A DNA stretch of 64,000 nucleotides, from assembly GCF_040115645.1 (NCBI RefSeq), contig NC_089559.1, forward strand, positions 3,348,001-3,412,000. The letters are read 5' to 3'. A model generated the notes under the pieces. It did no database searches and was not told the origin of the DNA. It saw nothing but the letters and a program-made list of their open reading frames with translations. The position numbers were made by a program, and so were the translations under genes. Shown one piece after another: positions 52,701 to 64,000 of the stretch. The DNA is from Euwallacea fornicatus. Taxonomy: Eukaryota > Arthropoda > Insecta > Coleoptera > Curculionidae. Numbering within the stretch: the first letter of the stretch is position 1; the number at the start of each line of letters is the position of its first letter.

Positions 52701-55232
52701 ACTGCACAAAAATATCCTTATCGTGTTGGTAAGTGAATTGAATGCTCTCTCTGATCTTAGGGGAGTATTCGCAGGGATGCTTGGGGACTTCTCTGGTCAA
52801 AGGCACATTACTGGTGCGAAGGAGACATAAACGCAGATAGAGCAAAATCTGTAATGGAAACCTTAGAGAAATCGAATTTATGAGCGACTCTCGTACTTCT
52901 AGATAGACTTTAGGAGCAAAGGGCAGGGAATGATTGCCGACAAGAACTACTCGGTTTTTGTCCGTCATAAGTGCAGAAACTTCATCGGACATGTATTTTG
53001 CCATTTCTTTAAAAGGGGGCATTTTAGAAACTGCCTTGGCCAAATCGAAGTCGTTTTGCCATTTGGCAATTCCGTAAATCGACTTGAAGGCCTCTTGATG
53101 CACGTCATCTTCACTGTAAACCATGTAAACATTTCATTAAAAACAGGAAGAGTGCTATAAGGTCTTCCTAACCTATCTCCTATTGCAGTTAACAACAGGA
53201 ACTTTGAAGGGACGTTATCGGGGGGAAAAATAGTGGACAAAGTCCTCACACAAGCAAATCTCACCATGGGATCGTTTGAAATTAGTTTGACCTTAATTAA
53301 AGCGAGGATTATATCCAGTCTGCCATCCTTGTTTAAATCATCAGGAAAAACGTCGTATTTATAAGCTGGAATTAAGTTTAGAAGACCTAGAAAAATAATT
53401 AAGTTATCTTATGAAATATGTCTGAATTTTCGCTCCTACCCTCCCTAACTTGGACCTTAAGATTAGGATTGGCCGCCTCCAGATTATTAAAATAAAATTC
53501 CAACAAATTCACGTTTCCAAATACTGCATGAGGGTACTTTTGAGCCAAAATTCCAATAGTCATATAAGCTTGTCCATCATGCTCCGCTGATTCGCCATCT
53601 TTTATTAGCTTGGTCAACCCCCACAAAAGCACTTGAGATAAATCTTTTTTTAGCGCCTCACCTTCATAGCTAAAATCTCTAATTTTTATCAAAAAGTTTT
53701 ATTTTTTAGACTACTTACTATCTTATGAGATTCGTCGTGTAATTGAGTGCTAGACCTTTTAGCTTTGTGTTAGTGTTTTCATCATATAAACTTTGGAAAA
53801 CAATCTTTAAAGCAAAAGGGAAAACAAAGGCTTCGCCTCGTACTCTACATAAGTGATTGAGCAATTTAAGACGGATTCTGGTGTTGGCCGCCTTTCTCAC
53901 CTGATCTTCATTATCTGATTTTGAGCCTAAGAAAAGAGTAAATAGAGGCTTGGAGATTTGAGGGGAGGACCAATTGATCAGGCTGAAAATCAATACAATC
54001 ATGAAAACAAAAATAAACCACACACAAATTAAAAGAGCATGGCAGCACAAACCTCTTCACTTACCCCACAATTTTCTTAAGCTCCATATCTGCTAGGTTG
54101 GCCACTTCAAACCTGGTATCAGAGGCAGCAACTATTAGATGAATTAACACATCCTCAGGCTTAAATATTCCATGGGCCAAAAACTTTATAATCCCCAGTT
54201 TAATCTAGAACATTCATAAAATTATTCTCTTCTCATGTTAAACTAAACACACATACACTTTCAAATTGCTCAGGTTTAAATGTATGATTCTCTGTGACTC
54301 GTCTAAGGGAAGCCTGACTCATCCCAGGGGGAACAGATATTTGCACTGGGTTATTTGTGTCATTTTCTTGGGAGTGAAGATTGAGTGAACTAAAATTCAT
54401 CAAAAACTTTACTAATTTATAGGTAATTTTTACCACATTTATCACCTATATGGTAGCAAAATCACATCTAATAAAATGTCTCTCAGATGCTTTGAAACTG
54501 CAGGATTTTCATTAAGACCAAAATAGGTTTTAATTTTATCAGGCTCAGTGGGCACTTTGACTTTGCCCAATAGTGGAACTATAAGAAATAATAAGCTATC
54601 TATGTGAGACAGAGGTTTGTCTTTTAAAGCATTTATTATTTTTGGCACCAATTGGGCTTGAGCTTCGATCGGCAACCGGGGGAATCCAGACTTCACATAG
54701 ATAATAGTGAAGTTCTAAAATGCAACACATACTACTCATTACAGTTCATTAATATTTACTCAAAAACTTACAGTGACAAATGAAGACAAGTCTGGGTTAT
54801 GATACTGGCTTAATAGAGGCTCCACAGGTAATTGCACTAAAGGCCGAGTTTTAATTCTTTTGTTCACATGAATCAACAATTCCATTACCTGTGCCAAGCA
54901 AAATTTAGCAGCAATAAGTCTCAAATTAATGGAGTTTTACCTTCTTCCTGACAGTTTCTTCGGGAGATGACAGCTTTAATAAAACAGGTACTAGAAACTT
55001 CGACAAGACATTTTCAAGTTGCTCATCTGATGCTGCTGAGCCCAGGCGCAGGAATACCCGTTCCAAGAGCACTAAAAATTTAAATAACTGTAAGGAATGT
55101 TTCAAAAAGGGGCTCGTTCAAATAGGAGTAAATTGACTAATTTTGGAGGACATTGAAGTTTATGGGAATTAAGGGGATTTTATAGGGTTTTTATACTAAG
55201 AACTTACTCAATTCATTCGCAATTTCAGCCAT
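46718..55232 (-). CDS. Proteasome adaptor and scaffold protein Ecm29 (ECPAS)
   Basis: HEAT-repeat protein that binds 26S proteasomes, linking them to checkpoints and membranes. Minus-strand exons begin: 55232, 55071, 54888, 54714, 54389, 54204, 53982, 53669, 53386, 53113, 52352, 52121, 51856, 51389, 51126, 50966, 50520, 50391, 50124, 49862, 49721, 49377, 49215, 48991, 48607, 48205, 47898, 47759, 47536, 47211 and end at 55208, 54941, 54772, 54446, 54257, 54065, 53719, 53440, 53173, 52662, 52251, 51915, 51710, 51178, 51025, 50723, 50440, 50217, 49918, 49781, 49583, 49274, 49094, 48769, 48292, 48020, 47807, 47593, 47262, 46718. Total 5652 nt, 1883 aa, close to human ECM29. Hallmarks: LLERVFLRLGSAASDEQLEN and VRKKVMELLIHVNKRIK near the start, HEAT helices throughout, SDPQNAVLDTYYPEI, TWKGKDKLLKALCSI, IVAYETLGKSWPEN near the end. 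Two of its introns use GC donors (after 49918 and 48020). Confidence 0.95.
52354..52398 (-). repeat. Tandem copy of a 19-nt polypyrimidine/acceptor segment
   Basis: On the minus strand GTTTCTTTATTTAACGCTA occurs twice, 26 nt apart. The copy nearer the exon continues into the AG that precedes Ecm29 exon 11 (52352); in the farther copy the same place reads CTAAAATG. Confidence 0.7.
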
Positions 55233-55925
55233 AACTGACTTTTTCGCAATATTTGTGATCAAATAAACACCACTAGAACAATGACAAAGACAAAATAATA
55301 ATCAATAATTATTTGTGAGGTTAGAGTGCTAATTAAGGTTAATGATAAATTATAGAATATAGATGGCTCTGATCAGCCTTCCCAGCCAACCCATATCAAA
55401 CTCATGTAAATTATTGCCTTGTGACGTCATCTAGAGGGCGCATTATTAAAGATAATTCTTCCTTGAGCTCACTTTAATAACAAATTCAACGGCTAATCAA
55501 TCTCTAAAAGTATGCCGCAATTTTATTTTTACTGATAAGCGCAGTGAACATTAACTTACCGCACATGAATTTACAAGAAATTAGAGCCAGAAGTGAAAAA
55601 GAGATAGAGAGAACTCTTTTGACTCATTTTTTTATTATCATTATATCAAATAAACCTAAATATGCAGTTTTGATAAAGTTTTTTTAAGAACAATAGGTAT
55701 ACGAAAAGAGATACACGTTTCCTGTCTTTGTGAACAAAGTAGAAGTAGGTGAACTGGCATTTACTCATTATCACACTTTCAAAGTTCTTTTTTCTATGCA
55801 TTAATTTGAATTTACAACAATACCATTAACGATGTCCCCATACAGTTCCCTCTCGAAACCGCTACGTATGTCAAGAATCGTCGCAATTTGCTATATGCTA
55901 TACAAGAAGTTTAAAACTAATTGCA
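55233..55925. promoter_or_regulatory. Upstream region of Ecm29
   Basis: AT-rich with a TAGAGGGCGC box near 55431. The Ecm29 promoter must lie here, but I recognise no TATA or initiator pattern I would defend. Confidence 0.35.
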
Positions 55926-55928
55926 TTT

Positions 55929-56370
55929 AGTAGTACCAGTAGTACCAGTAGCGACTATTATTGCTGTCGCCAAAGTTCCACCCATTGGACATTGGTAACG
56001 GCAGCAGCACTTTCCCAACTGGGTACTGCAAGAACCTTGCTGAAAGCAGTAGTACTGAGTCGACTATTGGTGCATTGGTACCACTTTGGCGCGACGGCGA
56101 ATCGGTTATTTTGCGGTACCGCTTACGGTCTGTGAGTGTGTGAGGTGGTACTATCTGATATTACTGGGTTTCACAATTAATATTGGCATACAACCTACGA
56201 CGTTTTTTTAGAACGTTCCAATTACACACCAAAGGTTTGTCAATAGTACTTAGTTCTTTTAGCATAATTCCTCACGTTTTATAGCAATAGCTTCCTTGTC
56301 TTAAAATAAGGAGCGGTAATAAGTAAATTATTACGTGATACCTGTATTGATAAAAGTAGTACTCCTGGGT
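55929..56370. repeat. GTAC-dense tract with 9-bp tandem AGTAGTACC
   Basis: Two tandem copies of AGTAGTACC near 55930, followed by GGTACT, AGTAGTACTG, GGTACC, GGTACC, GGTACT, AGTACT, AGTAGTACT and GGTACA. About ten GTAC tetramers in 440 bp, several within palindromes, against fewer than two expected by chance. The middle is also CpG-rich (GGCGCGACGGCGAATCGG). Confidence 0.5.
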
Positions 56371-57694
56371 ACACCCAACCCATATTTGATGAGAAAATGA
56401 AAGTTAGACTAGAGAAGGCCACTTGCGGCCATCGCCGATCAATTGAAAATCGAAGAGAAAGGCTTAAAGTTGATCCAGTTGTTACACATTGATATTCTCT
56501 CTTTATTGAAAGAATTTCGATTTTTTTCAGGATTAGAAACATAATTGTGTTGGTAGCTTGTTATTAAGAGTATGTGAAATTGATTAGCACCTTTTTGTAT
56601 CATTTTATGTGCAAAAATGAAAGTCTTGAAGATCTAAATTTGAACGATAAACACAACACTGAACACTTTCACTATAGAAAATGAATTTTGGGAATCTCGA
56701 AAATTTCTTCTCCCATTGAAAAATTCAAGTTTATCACACTTTTTGCGCTACCCAACACTACTGAAAGACTAGTTGAATGCTTACATACAAATTAGTTTTA
56801 TTCGCATGAACTAGAAATTTACGCCAATGGCTTTTTGTGGATGCACTAAACTACCACTGTATTTGAAAAACTCTAAAAAAACGTTACCCTAAGTAATACC
56901 AATAGCCATATCAGGGGCGTATCAGGGCCAAGTCAAATCTCTCTTATTATACATTATAAAACCTCTGGAAGAAATTATACGGTTTCACTGCGGAAATTAT
57001 CATTCTACGTCAATAGTATTTCAGAGAAATATCCATTAAAGAAAAAAATACCTGACAAATAAAATTAAAACCAGAGGCATTACCACATGAAAATTCACTA
57101 TTTAAGAATTATTTTATCGCACAAATTAACGGTCGATGCAAATGATTTTGCATGGGAGAACGATTCTCATTAATAGTTAGTTAATAAATTTCTTTAAAAG
57201 GAAAAACACGGATGTCCACGGCACTTAGATTCATAGAAATCAGATCTTTTGAAATACAACACTCTAAAAATTGCTGATTTTTGGAATTTCTCACAAAAAC
57301 GCCTTTCCGAGAAAATGGCTTTATAATATTTTTTTAACGATATCTGACATCTGATTTCATCCCTTGATTTCATACACTTTCCCTTGGACCTTACTTAGGA
57401 ATGGAAGGAATCCATTCTGCAATATCTGTGAAACACCGTTCTTCACCATACACAACCCCGACATTCCAGAAGTATCTAACTTTTTCCCGTCGTTTCTGTT
57501 TTTCTTCAGTCCCATACCTCTAGGATTAACTAGGACAACACGTACGGAGTCGACCTTTTCCCCCTTCTCTTTCTATTGCTCCTCCGCTGTCTTCAACTGC
57601 AGACAGAACTGAACCACTCCAGAGCGAAAGAACTCTATGCCGTTCAGATAGACCCGTAAGCCATCATGCCATCATCATTAACAACGGCAAAGGT

Positions 57695-57870
57695 TTAGGT
57701 TTGCCTTGAGGCGGATTCATTGAAGCCAAAACAGGCTTCGATTGCGGGGAAGTAGGTCACGGTAAGAAATACCGTAAACGGGGAAAAACTGTCCTCGTTG
57801 CGATGAAAAAGGGCGTAGAGTGGGAATGTACAAATATGAAAAGTTCAATGATCTACTGAAGCTGGTGCAA
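57695..57870 (+). pseudogene. Retroelement gag-like zinc-knuckle fragment, copy 1
   Basis: The plus strand reads FDCGEVGHGKKYRKRGK. It resembles a CCHC knuckle, but the first Cys is replaced by Gly and the last by Arg. It shares about 170 bp with the inverted copy at 59460-59640 (TGCGGGGAAGTAGGTCACG; GATCTACTGAAGCTG). Remnant only. Confidence 0.55.
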
Positions 57871-59459
57871 AAAATGGAAAGGCGCTCTTCCCGACAACCC
57901 TTGAAGAGAGTTGTCGGAAAAGCCCTCGAAAAAGATAGTCAAACAGACTTCGTTTTTACTTGTACATTGGCGTATTTGCGGCAATTCATGGGCATTGTCT
58001 CCTATTATTGTTTCCTCGTGGTACTTTCAGGAGTCGTTCCTTGTAAAAAAACCACCATATTTCTTCGATTTCAACCGAAAAAGCGAATTCCGTACATTTC
58101 TGTAAAAAGCATTAAACTATTTTTCGCAGTTATTGTGTGTTTATTGTTACGAATTCCTTTGAAAATTTTTGAAAAAATTAGGCCTGTTACGGATGCGATT
58201 ATGAGAGCAAATCAACACTTGCGGTTAAACTATAATTTTATATAATCTGCGAGGTAAATTTGGCAATATCGGTTGTTTATAGGAGATTTGCGACTTGATC
58301 AAGCTTCCTCGTTGTGAAAAACATTTTCACCAGTCATTAACATAATTTTATGGCATAGGAAGCAATTTTAAACGTTGTTAGTTCCGATTTGAGCTCCTTC
58401 AAGCTTTCATATTCGCATAAGCACATCACATCATTAATATGCGTATTCGCACTCGCGCAATGTTTAATTAGTAAAAGCTTATTATAACGTAATGTGGGAT
58501 GATTGAGGATGTAATACTTGCCTTGTCACCTTGGTATTTTCAATTCAGCTCCACAAACAGCAAGTTTCTATTGGAATTTCATATTTTTATTAGCCATTTC
58601 AGGCTTAGCAGTTAACACTGCAGTGTTACTGTTACGAAACTCCAGGTTTTTGTATGTAAAATGCAGAATTGATTAACAGCAACAGATATGAAAATACTTT
58701 TATTGATCCCACCAATATGGAGCCTCATAATTAATTTATCTCGAAATATAATTTAGAATTTTAATAAAAATGCAATGGTATCGAATCGCACTGGACACAA
58801 TGGCCCATTAATTTCTGGAGTCATTTAATAATGCGTTTCATGTATTAAAATTCACAAAACTGTTGCATACGATTAAAAACCTTTACAGTTATTTAGATGG
58901 GCTTCAGTCTGAATATGAAAAAGGCAATTAGTCGTTCTTTCTCTTTCTGAAAAGTAGAACGTGGCTGATGCGGCTTCTAGACGTTCGGTGACTAATTTCC
59001 TGTAGTTTCTTAATTCTTTTACCTCCCAATTAACAACTATGTCAACGCGAAACGAAGACCTGAATGCTACATTCTAACAACTTTTGCCCTGGAGAGTTCT
59101 CTGCTATTTCTCTCCTGGACCCAGAGCCGGACAGCCTCAGTGCAGTGAGGGGAGGTCTTCAAGAACAACTCTCTATTCAGTAAGGCTGAAAAAGAGAAGG
59201 CTTTTTGAGACAAAGGAGATTCTTGTTTCACATAGAAGGAGTATTCGATAGAGTTGAGAGTATGTGCTCTTAGTGGCTTTGGGCATTCTACAGATCATCG
59301 ACAAGCTGAAAAGAATAAAAATTTGGTTTTCTATAAAGCATACGTTTGCTACTTTCTATATTAAAAAGTATCCAAACATCTAACAAAGAGTAAAACTAAA
59401 AACAGAGAGAGTTGCAGCTAAGGCTGTTTGACTAATTGTTTGAGGGTTGTCGAAAAGCC
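57871..59459. other. Unassigned stretch between the two gag-like fragments
   Basis: It contains an open frame of 141 codons at 57820-58245 (+), which overlaps copy 1 and has no recognisable domain, and a minus-strand piece near 59190-59080 (CTEAVRLWVQERNSRELSRA) that may be more of the same retroelement. Confidence 0.35.
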
Positions 59460-59645
59460 CGGTTTTCTATTTTACACATCAGCTTCAGTAGATCGCTGAA
59501 CGTCCGAGATTTGTACATTGGCATTCTATGTATATCCTCCTTCATTGCTTGGAGAGACTTTTCCTTTTTACAGGTTTTTTGTCGTGACCTACTTCCCCGC
59601 AGTTGAAGCATGTACTGAACCTATCAGTTTCCTTGCAGCAAGCGT
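59460..59645 (-). pseudogene. Retroelement gag-like zinc-knuckle fragment, copy 2
   Basis: The minus strand reads TCFNCGEVGHDKKPVKRK: the first two Cys and the His of a CCHC knuckle are kept and the last Cys is Val. Stops follow soon after. Inverted relative to copy 1. Confidence 0.6.
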
Positions 59646-62600
59646 TCGATAAGATATATTTTTATTTGTTTGCGGATCGTTTTGGTAAGAATTAACAAAA
59701 TCATGCAGGGTTTTTAGATGAAAAACCAACATCGTACATCGTTAATTATTGTTCTGAAAAAAATACTGGAAACTGTCCTAATTGGAGATTTCAGGTCTGA
59801 AATCTACTACCTCAGTGAACTGCTGAAAGCTATCAATTCTTCTTATATGTATAGTTAGACTTGATTTATACTTGAAAGAACTCGAAAAAACTTAAGCAAA
59901 CAAGAATAAAACTTATCGGAGAGAGGGAAACACTGTCGATAGAAGAGCGAAAAAGGGCACCAGCTGCAAAGCGACTCTAGAAGGGGCTAAGTTGGAATTT
60001 TTCCTTTTTGATGTCCCGTGGGCGGCTCTGTGTGCTGATTCACTCAGACTGTTGTACGAGGCTATACTGAACGCCACAGAAAATCGCTGTTTTTATTTGT
60101 ATTGGTTTCCAAATAATTTTCGTAATAATGGGGAAAACTGTCAAGAGTGTTTAGATGGAAAGCCTGAAAAAATATTGCTCTGAAGAGTTTCTGGATATTG
60201 CCATTTTCGCGACGTAAACGTTTCCATCGAGGATTAGAACCTCCATTATACGCAGGGGTGTGTCGCAATACAGGAAATGATAGGCCTTACCACGTGCTTG
60301 CTTAACAAACGTAACGTTATTATATTTTGATAAAACCGTGAGAAACATATTTAATTGTGTTAGAAGGAGGTTGCTGGTGCGCACCTTTAATCCTTTATCC
60401 TAATAAGGCAAGTAACCGAAATGGTATACTTAGCCCCTCTAATTACTCCCTCAACTATAATGACTCAAACAATCAATGAACTGTACTTTAAAGCTCGTTA
60501 TAGCTGAAAACCAGCAGTTAATATGTCATATAATAATAGCTATAAAACCATCAAAAGGATTTCCATTCGGAGATTTATTTACTAGCTTTATAACTCAATT
60601 TGGCAAGTAAATTGATTATAAACAATAACATTTATAAAGTAATAAAGACCGCACGCACATGTGTAACCATCGCTTCTTCCTCTATCATCATAGTATATAA
60701 ATATGATTTAAACTGCACCCTGTATTAACGATTTTGAATTATGAAATTTTAAAGCAATTTTGTATAAATTACAATTTAATTTATTCCCGGTTAATTGGCC
60801 TTTATTTCATTATATCACTACCAATTATTATTGTGAAAGCTGCGGAGGATGATTCAGAAATAATACATTTTAAATATGCGTAAGTCTTTTTCTTTACTTC
60901 ACGGATAAAGCTCGGGAGCCTAATGGAGCAGAGTTTGTTAAAAACTGTAATTGAATTTGTGTTGATCCTAACAAACCCACAATCACCGCAAAGTAATTTG
61001 GAACTTCGCCGGCAAATAATGACAAAGTTTCGAAATCCTGCACTGGTACCATGTTGGTACCTTTTAAGTTAACCTTCAGGCTTCGATTTTATAATGCAAG
61101 CATGCAATTGACTGACTAAAAATTTGTCTATGAGAAATTATCACTTTCACTAGATTTGTTATTGACTGTATCGCTAAAACCTAGAACTTGTACTTCGTGC
61201 GCACATAAGAAAATTTCTAAAAAATTGGAGATATTCAGCCAAATTCTACAATGAAAATCGCCTTTTTATCGAATTTTAGCGCACTCAGCAAAGATTCTGT
61301 ATGTTGTAAAGCGCGAAGTGGAGCTTAGAAACGGTTATTTTCTTATACTGCCATGAAGAACGATTTTCGTCTTGGGACATCAGCACAAAGCTCGATTGTT
61401 CTAAGATTTTAATAATGAATTTATTCAATTCAAATATGATTATTTGAGTTGATTATCCTTTAAAATCTTACCTCATTCAGTGGGATCTAAATGTGTGGAA
61501 GCACGCTGAATAATTAATGATTTTGTTGTAGATTACTTTCATATCTACGTTTAAAGCTTGCACGATTTGCTGTTTTGCTTGACATTTTAACTTATTTTTG
61601 TGGATATTAATCTATATCGCATTTCTGAAGGCTGCTCACGCACATGTTCGATTCGAGTTCGGGTCGTCTATGTTGAAATATTTGCCGAAGCTACTGGAAC
61701 TACCTTAAACAGGACGAGTTCGGGGTTTTTCCCCTTGAGGCCAACAGTTCGGCTACCAAACCAACAAATCAGCAGAGGAAACACTCAACAACTACGAAAC
61801 TCGACAGAGTTCAACTCGGCCTGACTTCGAAAGGACTCAGCAAAATAAATTAAATAAAAAATTCATGATGGTACACCACTGATTTTAAAATAACGCAATT
61901 GCTACTGTCTCTGGACAAATTATAGTTTACCACAACAATCAATAGGGAAACATGAATATAACACTACCATAGTATAAATTCTTCAAAAATATGTTTTAGC
62001 ATTTCTGAAATACGGACTGATACGCCACTGATTTGGCACAGTAAATTTCCAAATGTCTATGGAGAATTCAGACCCCTAAATCAATTGTCATATAAGTGAA
62101 ACCATTTTGATAATTTTCCGTGATATTTCCGAGCCTTGAAGTTGCAATGAGGAATATTCAGTGGTGGCCCAAACAATTAAACAATATTTCAAAGTCGTTG
62201 CAATTTTAGAGGGTTCACTCATAATGCTGAGATCCAAAAAAAAGTTAGATTTGGTTAGAGGAGCTTTGCTCCTTTTTATAATTTTTCAAATTCATCGACT
62301 GACATCAAATTCACGCTTAGCATTCACCAAATTGTACATAAAATCGCGTGATAAAATTATGATCCGTTCAATTATCTCACGAGATTATTTGCACTTATCC
62401 ATTATTACCCACATAATTGTGGGTATTTATAGGACCAATAGGTAAATAACGGTAATCTTCCACGTCTCGTAAAACAAATGTTACGAGAACAGAGGCGTAT
62501 CCGCTCTAAATTTATGTAACAGTGTTAAAATGGTCGTTTTCCGAATCATAATGACCCCTAAAAGAGGTTTATGGTTTTGTATTGATGAGTGGTTAAAGCG

Positions 62601-64000
62601 TAATTTCCGGCTCAAATCGAAGAACTAAAACACGTTTTGACCAAATTGTGTGGGTCAAATCAACTGGAGATATTTATGTTAAACCCAGAAGCCTCCGGTA
62701 GGATCCCCAGCAATCCTCAAGTGGGTTTAAGTTAGTTCAGGTTAAGGTACACTTTACCTGATCCGAGAAATCTATTTAAGAGATTGAATGCAGAGAACAA
62801 GAGCAGAGAGATCAGGGCCGTGGCATACAAAATAATTTAAATATTTCATTCTACATTCACTTGCAGTGGTTAACCTTGCGGATATGCTTTTTTGCTTAAG
62901 AATATTTCTCCTTTTTGTAATATAATTAAGCTCGTTCTCTCTTACATCATGCGTTAAGACATTGTTAACGGTAAAACAAGATTGATGATGAAAACTGGGC
63001 TTTATTGTAAAATACGTGATAGAATTAAATGCGATATCGAGCTTTCCGTAGTTGCAAGCACGACTTGAGAATCATGAAGAGGTTTCACGAGGAAAAGATC
63101 ACGGCCGATCTCGAAATTTCCCACGTTTAGTAGAAGATTTTAATTGAGTGGTTACGAATTATGCAGGAATTTGTTATCGATATTCGCCACAATTAATAAC
63201 TTTTTTCCTAATAGGGTTCGGTCGTCATGGTTGAGCGACAATGTCAAATGAAGCGTTGAAAAATAGCAGAAATGCTGACGTAACGCCCCTGAGTTATATC
63301 CTATGGAAAAGGGTTACCTCAATTGATCTTAAATGATCAGGAAGAAAAAATTTGGAATTTGCGCCTACAATGCTGTCCGGATCCTGGATCAAATATATTT
63401 GGATAACGGGATTCATTTACATGAGTATGATGCTCTGATTGGTGGTCTTTTGATGGGATTTACCCTATTTGTGTCTTTCAGCATATGCAATACCACATCA
63501 ACATTCGTCCTCTTCGATTTGGGAAGATATTCATGATGTCAGGGTGTATGATGCAGTGGTGAAATCCATGAGAGTATGGCAGGCTAAGCAGGACGCCAAA
63601 CAACTCACCAATAGGTCTGTACATGCCTTGGTCAACTGCTGACAATTTAAATAGGGTAAATTTTTCCTTTAGGGGGAATTTGCCAAGATTTAAAAGTATT
63701 TAAAATCGCCCTCTCCCCTTAAAAAAAAATTATGTTCTTCTCTTTCATCCCGGCCAGTTGTAGTTGTACAAGAATCTCGGAAAGATTTCGCATTTTGGCG
63801 CAAGATAAATTTTTTCGCACATGTGCGGCAAAATTGTACATTCAGCCGGCGAACTAGTGCGGCTAAGTCATTTTATAGATACATTAGACCACTCCGGTCG
63901 TTACTCTCAAAGTTTGATAAACTTTAATGCAAATTAATGATAATGGCAATTGATCTTGCAAGCATCAATTAATGGGATTTTCGCCTCAAAATCCGCTTAA
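59646..64000. other. Gene-poor right end
   Basis: No gene, RNA or element I can support. A few open frames of 60-95 codons (for example 61600-61824 and 62161-62445, plus strand) show no domain and no splice-consistent neighbours. Confidence 0.4.

Noticed and set aside
57820..58245. Plus-strand open frame of 141 codons
   Set aside because: Its start lies within the gag-like fragment, the rest has no domain or family resemblance, and the composition is typical of AT-rich noncoding DNA.
1..64000. tRNA, rRNA, CRISPR array or bacterial operon
   Set aside because: No cloverleaf with matching arms, no regular repeat-spacer pattern and no Shine-Dalgarno-led gene strings were seen. The sequence is eukaryotic.

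Overview
This window looks like insect nuclear DNA, most likely from a beetle. It is AT-rich, its genes have many introns of about 50-120 nt, it carries two ionotropic-receptor (IR) chemosensory genes, and it is littered with decayed Tc1/mariner, Tigger/pogo and short terminal-inverted-repeat (TIR) elements. The beetle call is inference; the insect call is firm. There is no bacterial, CRISPR or operon-like content. I rebuilt gene models by hand from splice sites, reading phase and family similarity. Six complete multi-exon models sum to a multiple of three with no internal stop.

Layout. 1-3321 (+): 3' part of an ABCG5/ABCG8-type half-transporter with a degenerate nucleotide-binding domain, cut by the window start. 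3841-10660 (-): a DC-STAMP domain gene (DCST1/sneaky type, 705 aa, C-terminal C4C4 RING-like finger); its intron 7 is about 4.2 kb and consists almost entirely of two abutting transposons. 11499-11792 (+): a small intronless secreted protein. 13429-20946 (-): two IR genes in tandem, a short 444-aa one and a 606-aa IR75-like one, separated by a decayed mariner element. 21605-28063 (-): attractin (1266 aa). 29029-31074 (+): a 236-aa secreted Cys-rich protein, divergent from attractin. 31900-45130: gene-poor, filled with dead transposons (Tc1, Tigger, a second pogo-type copy, MITEs, a second copy of the 15.5-kb mariner). 46718-55232 (-): Ecm29/ECPAS proteasome adaptor (1883 aa, 30 exons). 55233-64000: gene-poor, with two inverted copies of a retroelement gag-like zinc-knuckle fragment and a GTAC-dense tract.

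The genes are unrelated in function: lipid transport, sperm membrane biology, chemosensation, cell-surface signalling, proteasome quality control. The window reads as an ordinary euchromatic insect stretch under heavy DNA-transposon load. The points most worth a second look are the transposon-built DCST1 intron whose 3' splice site lies 3-4 nt from an element end, the ABCG NBD with lost catalytic residues, the shortened IR, three GC-AG introns, two in-frame stop-free mini-introns, and the orphan secreted peptide. I did not find evidence of a wholly new molecular system.
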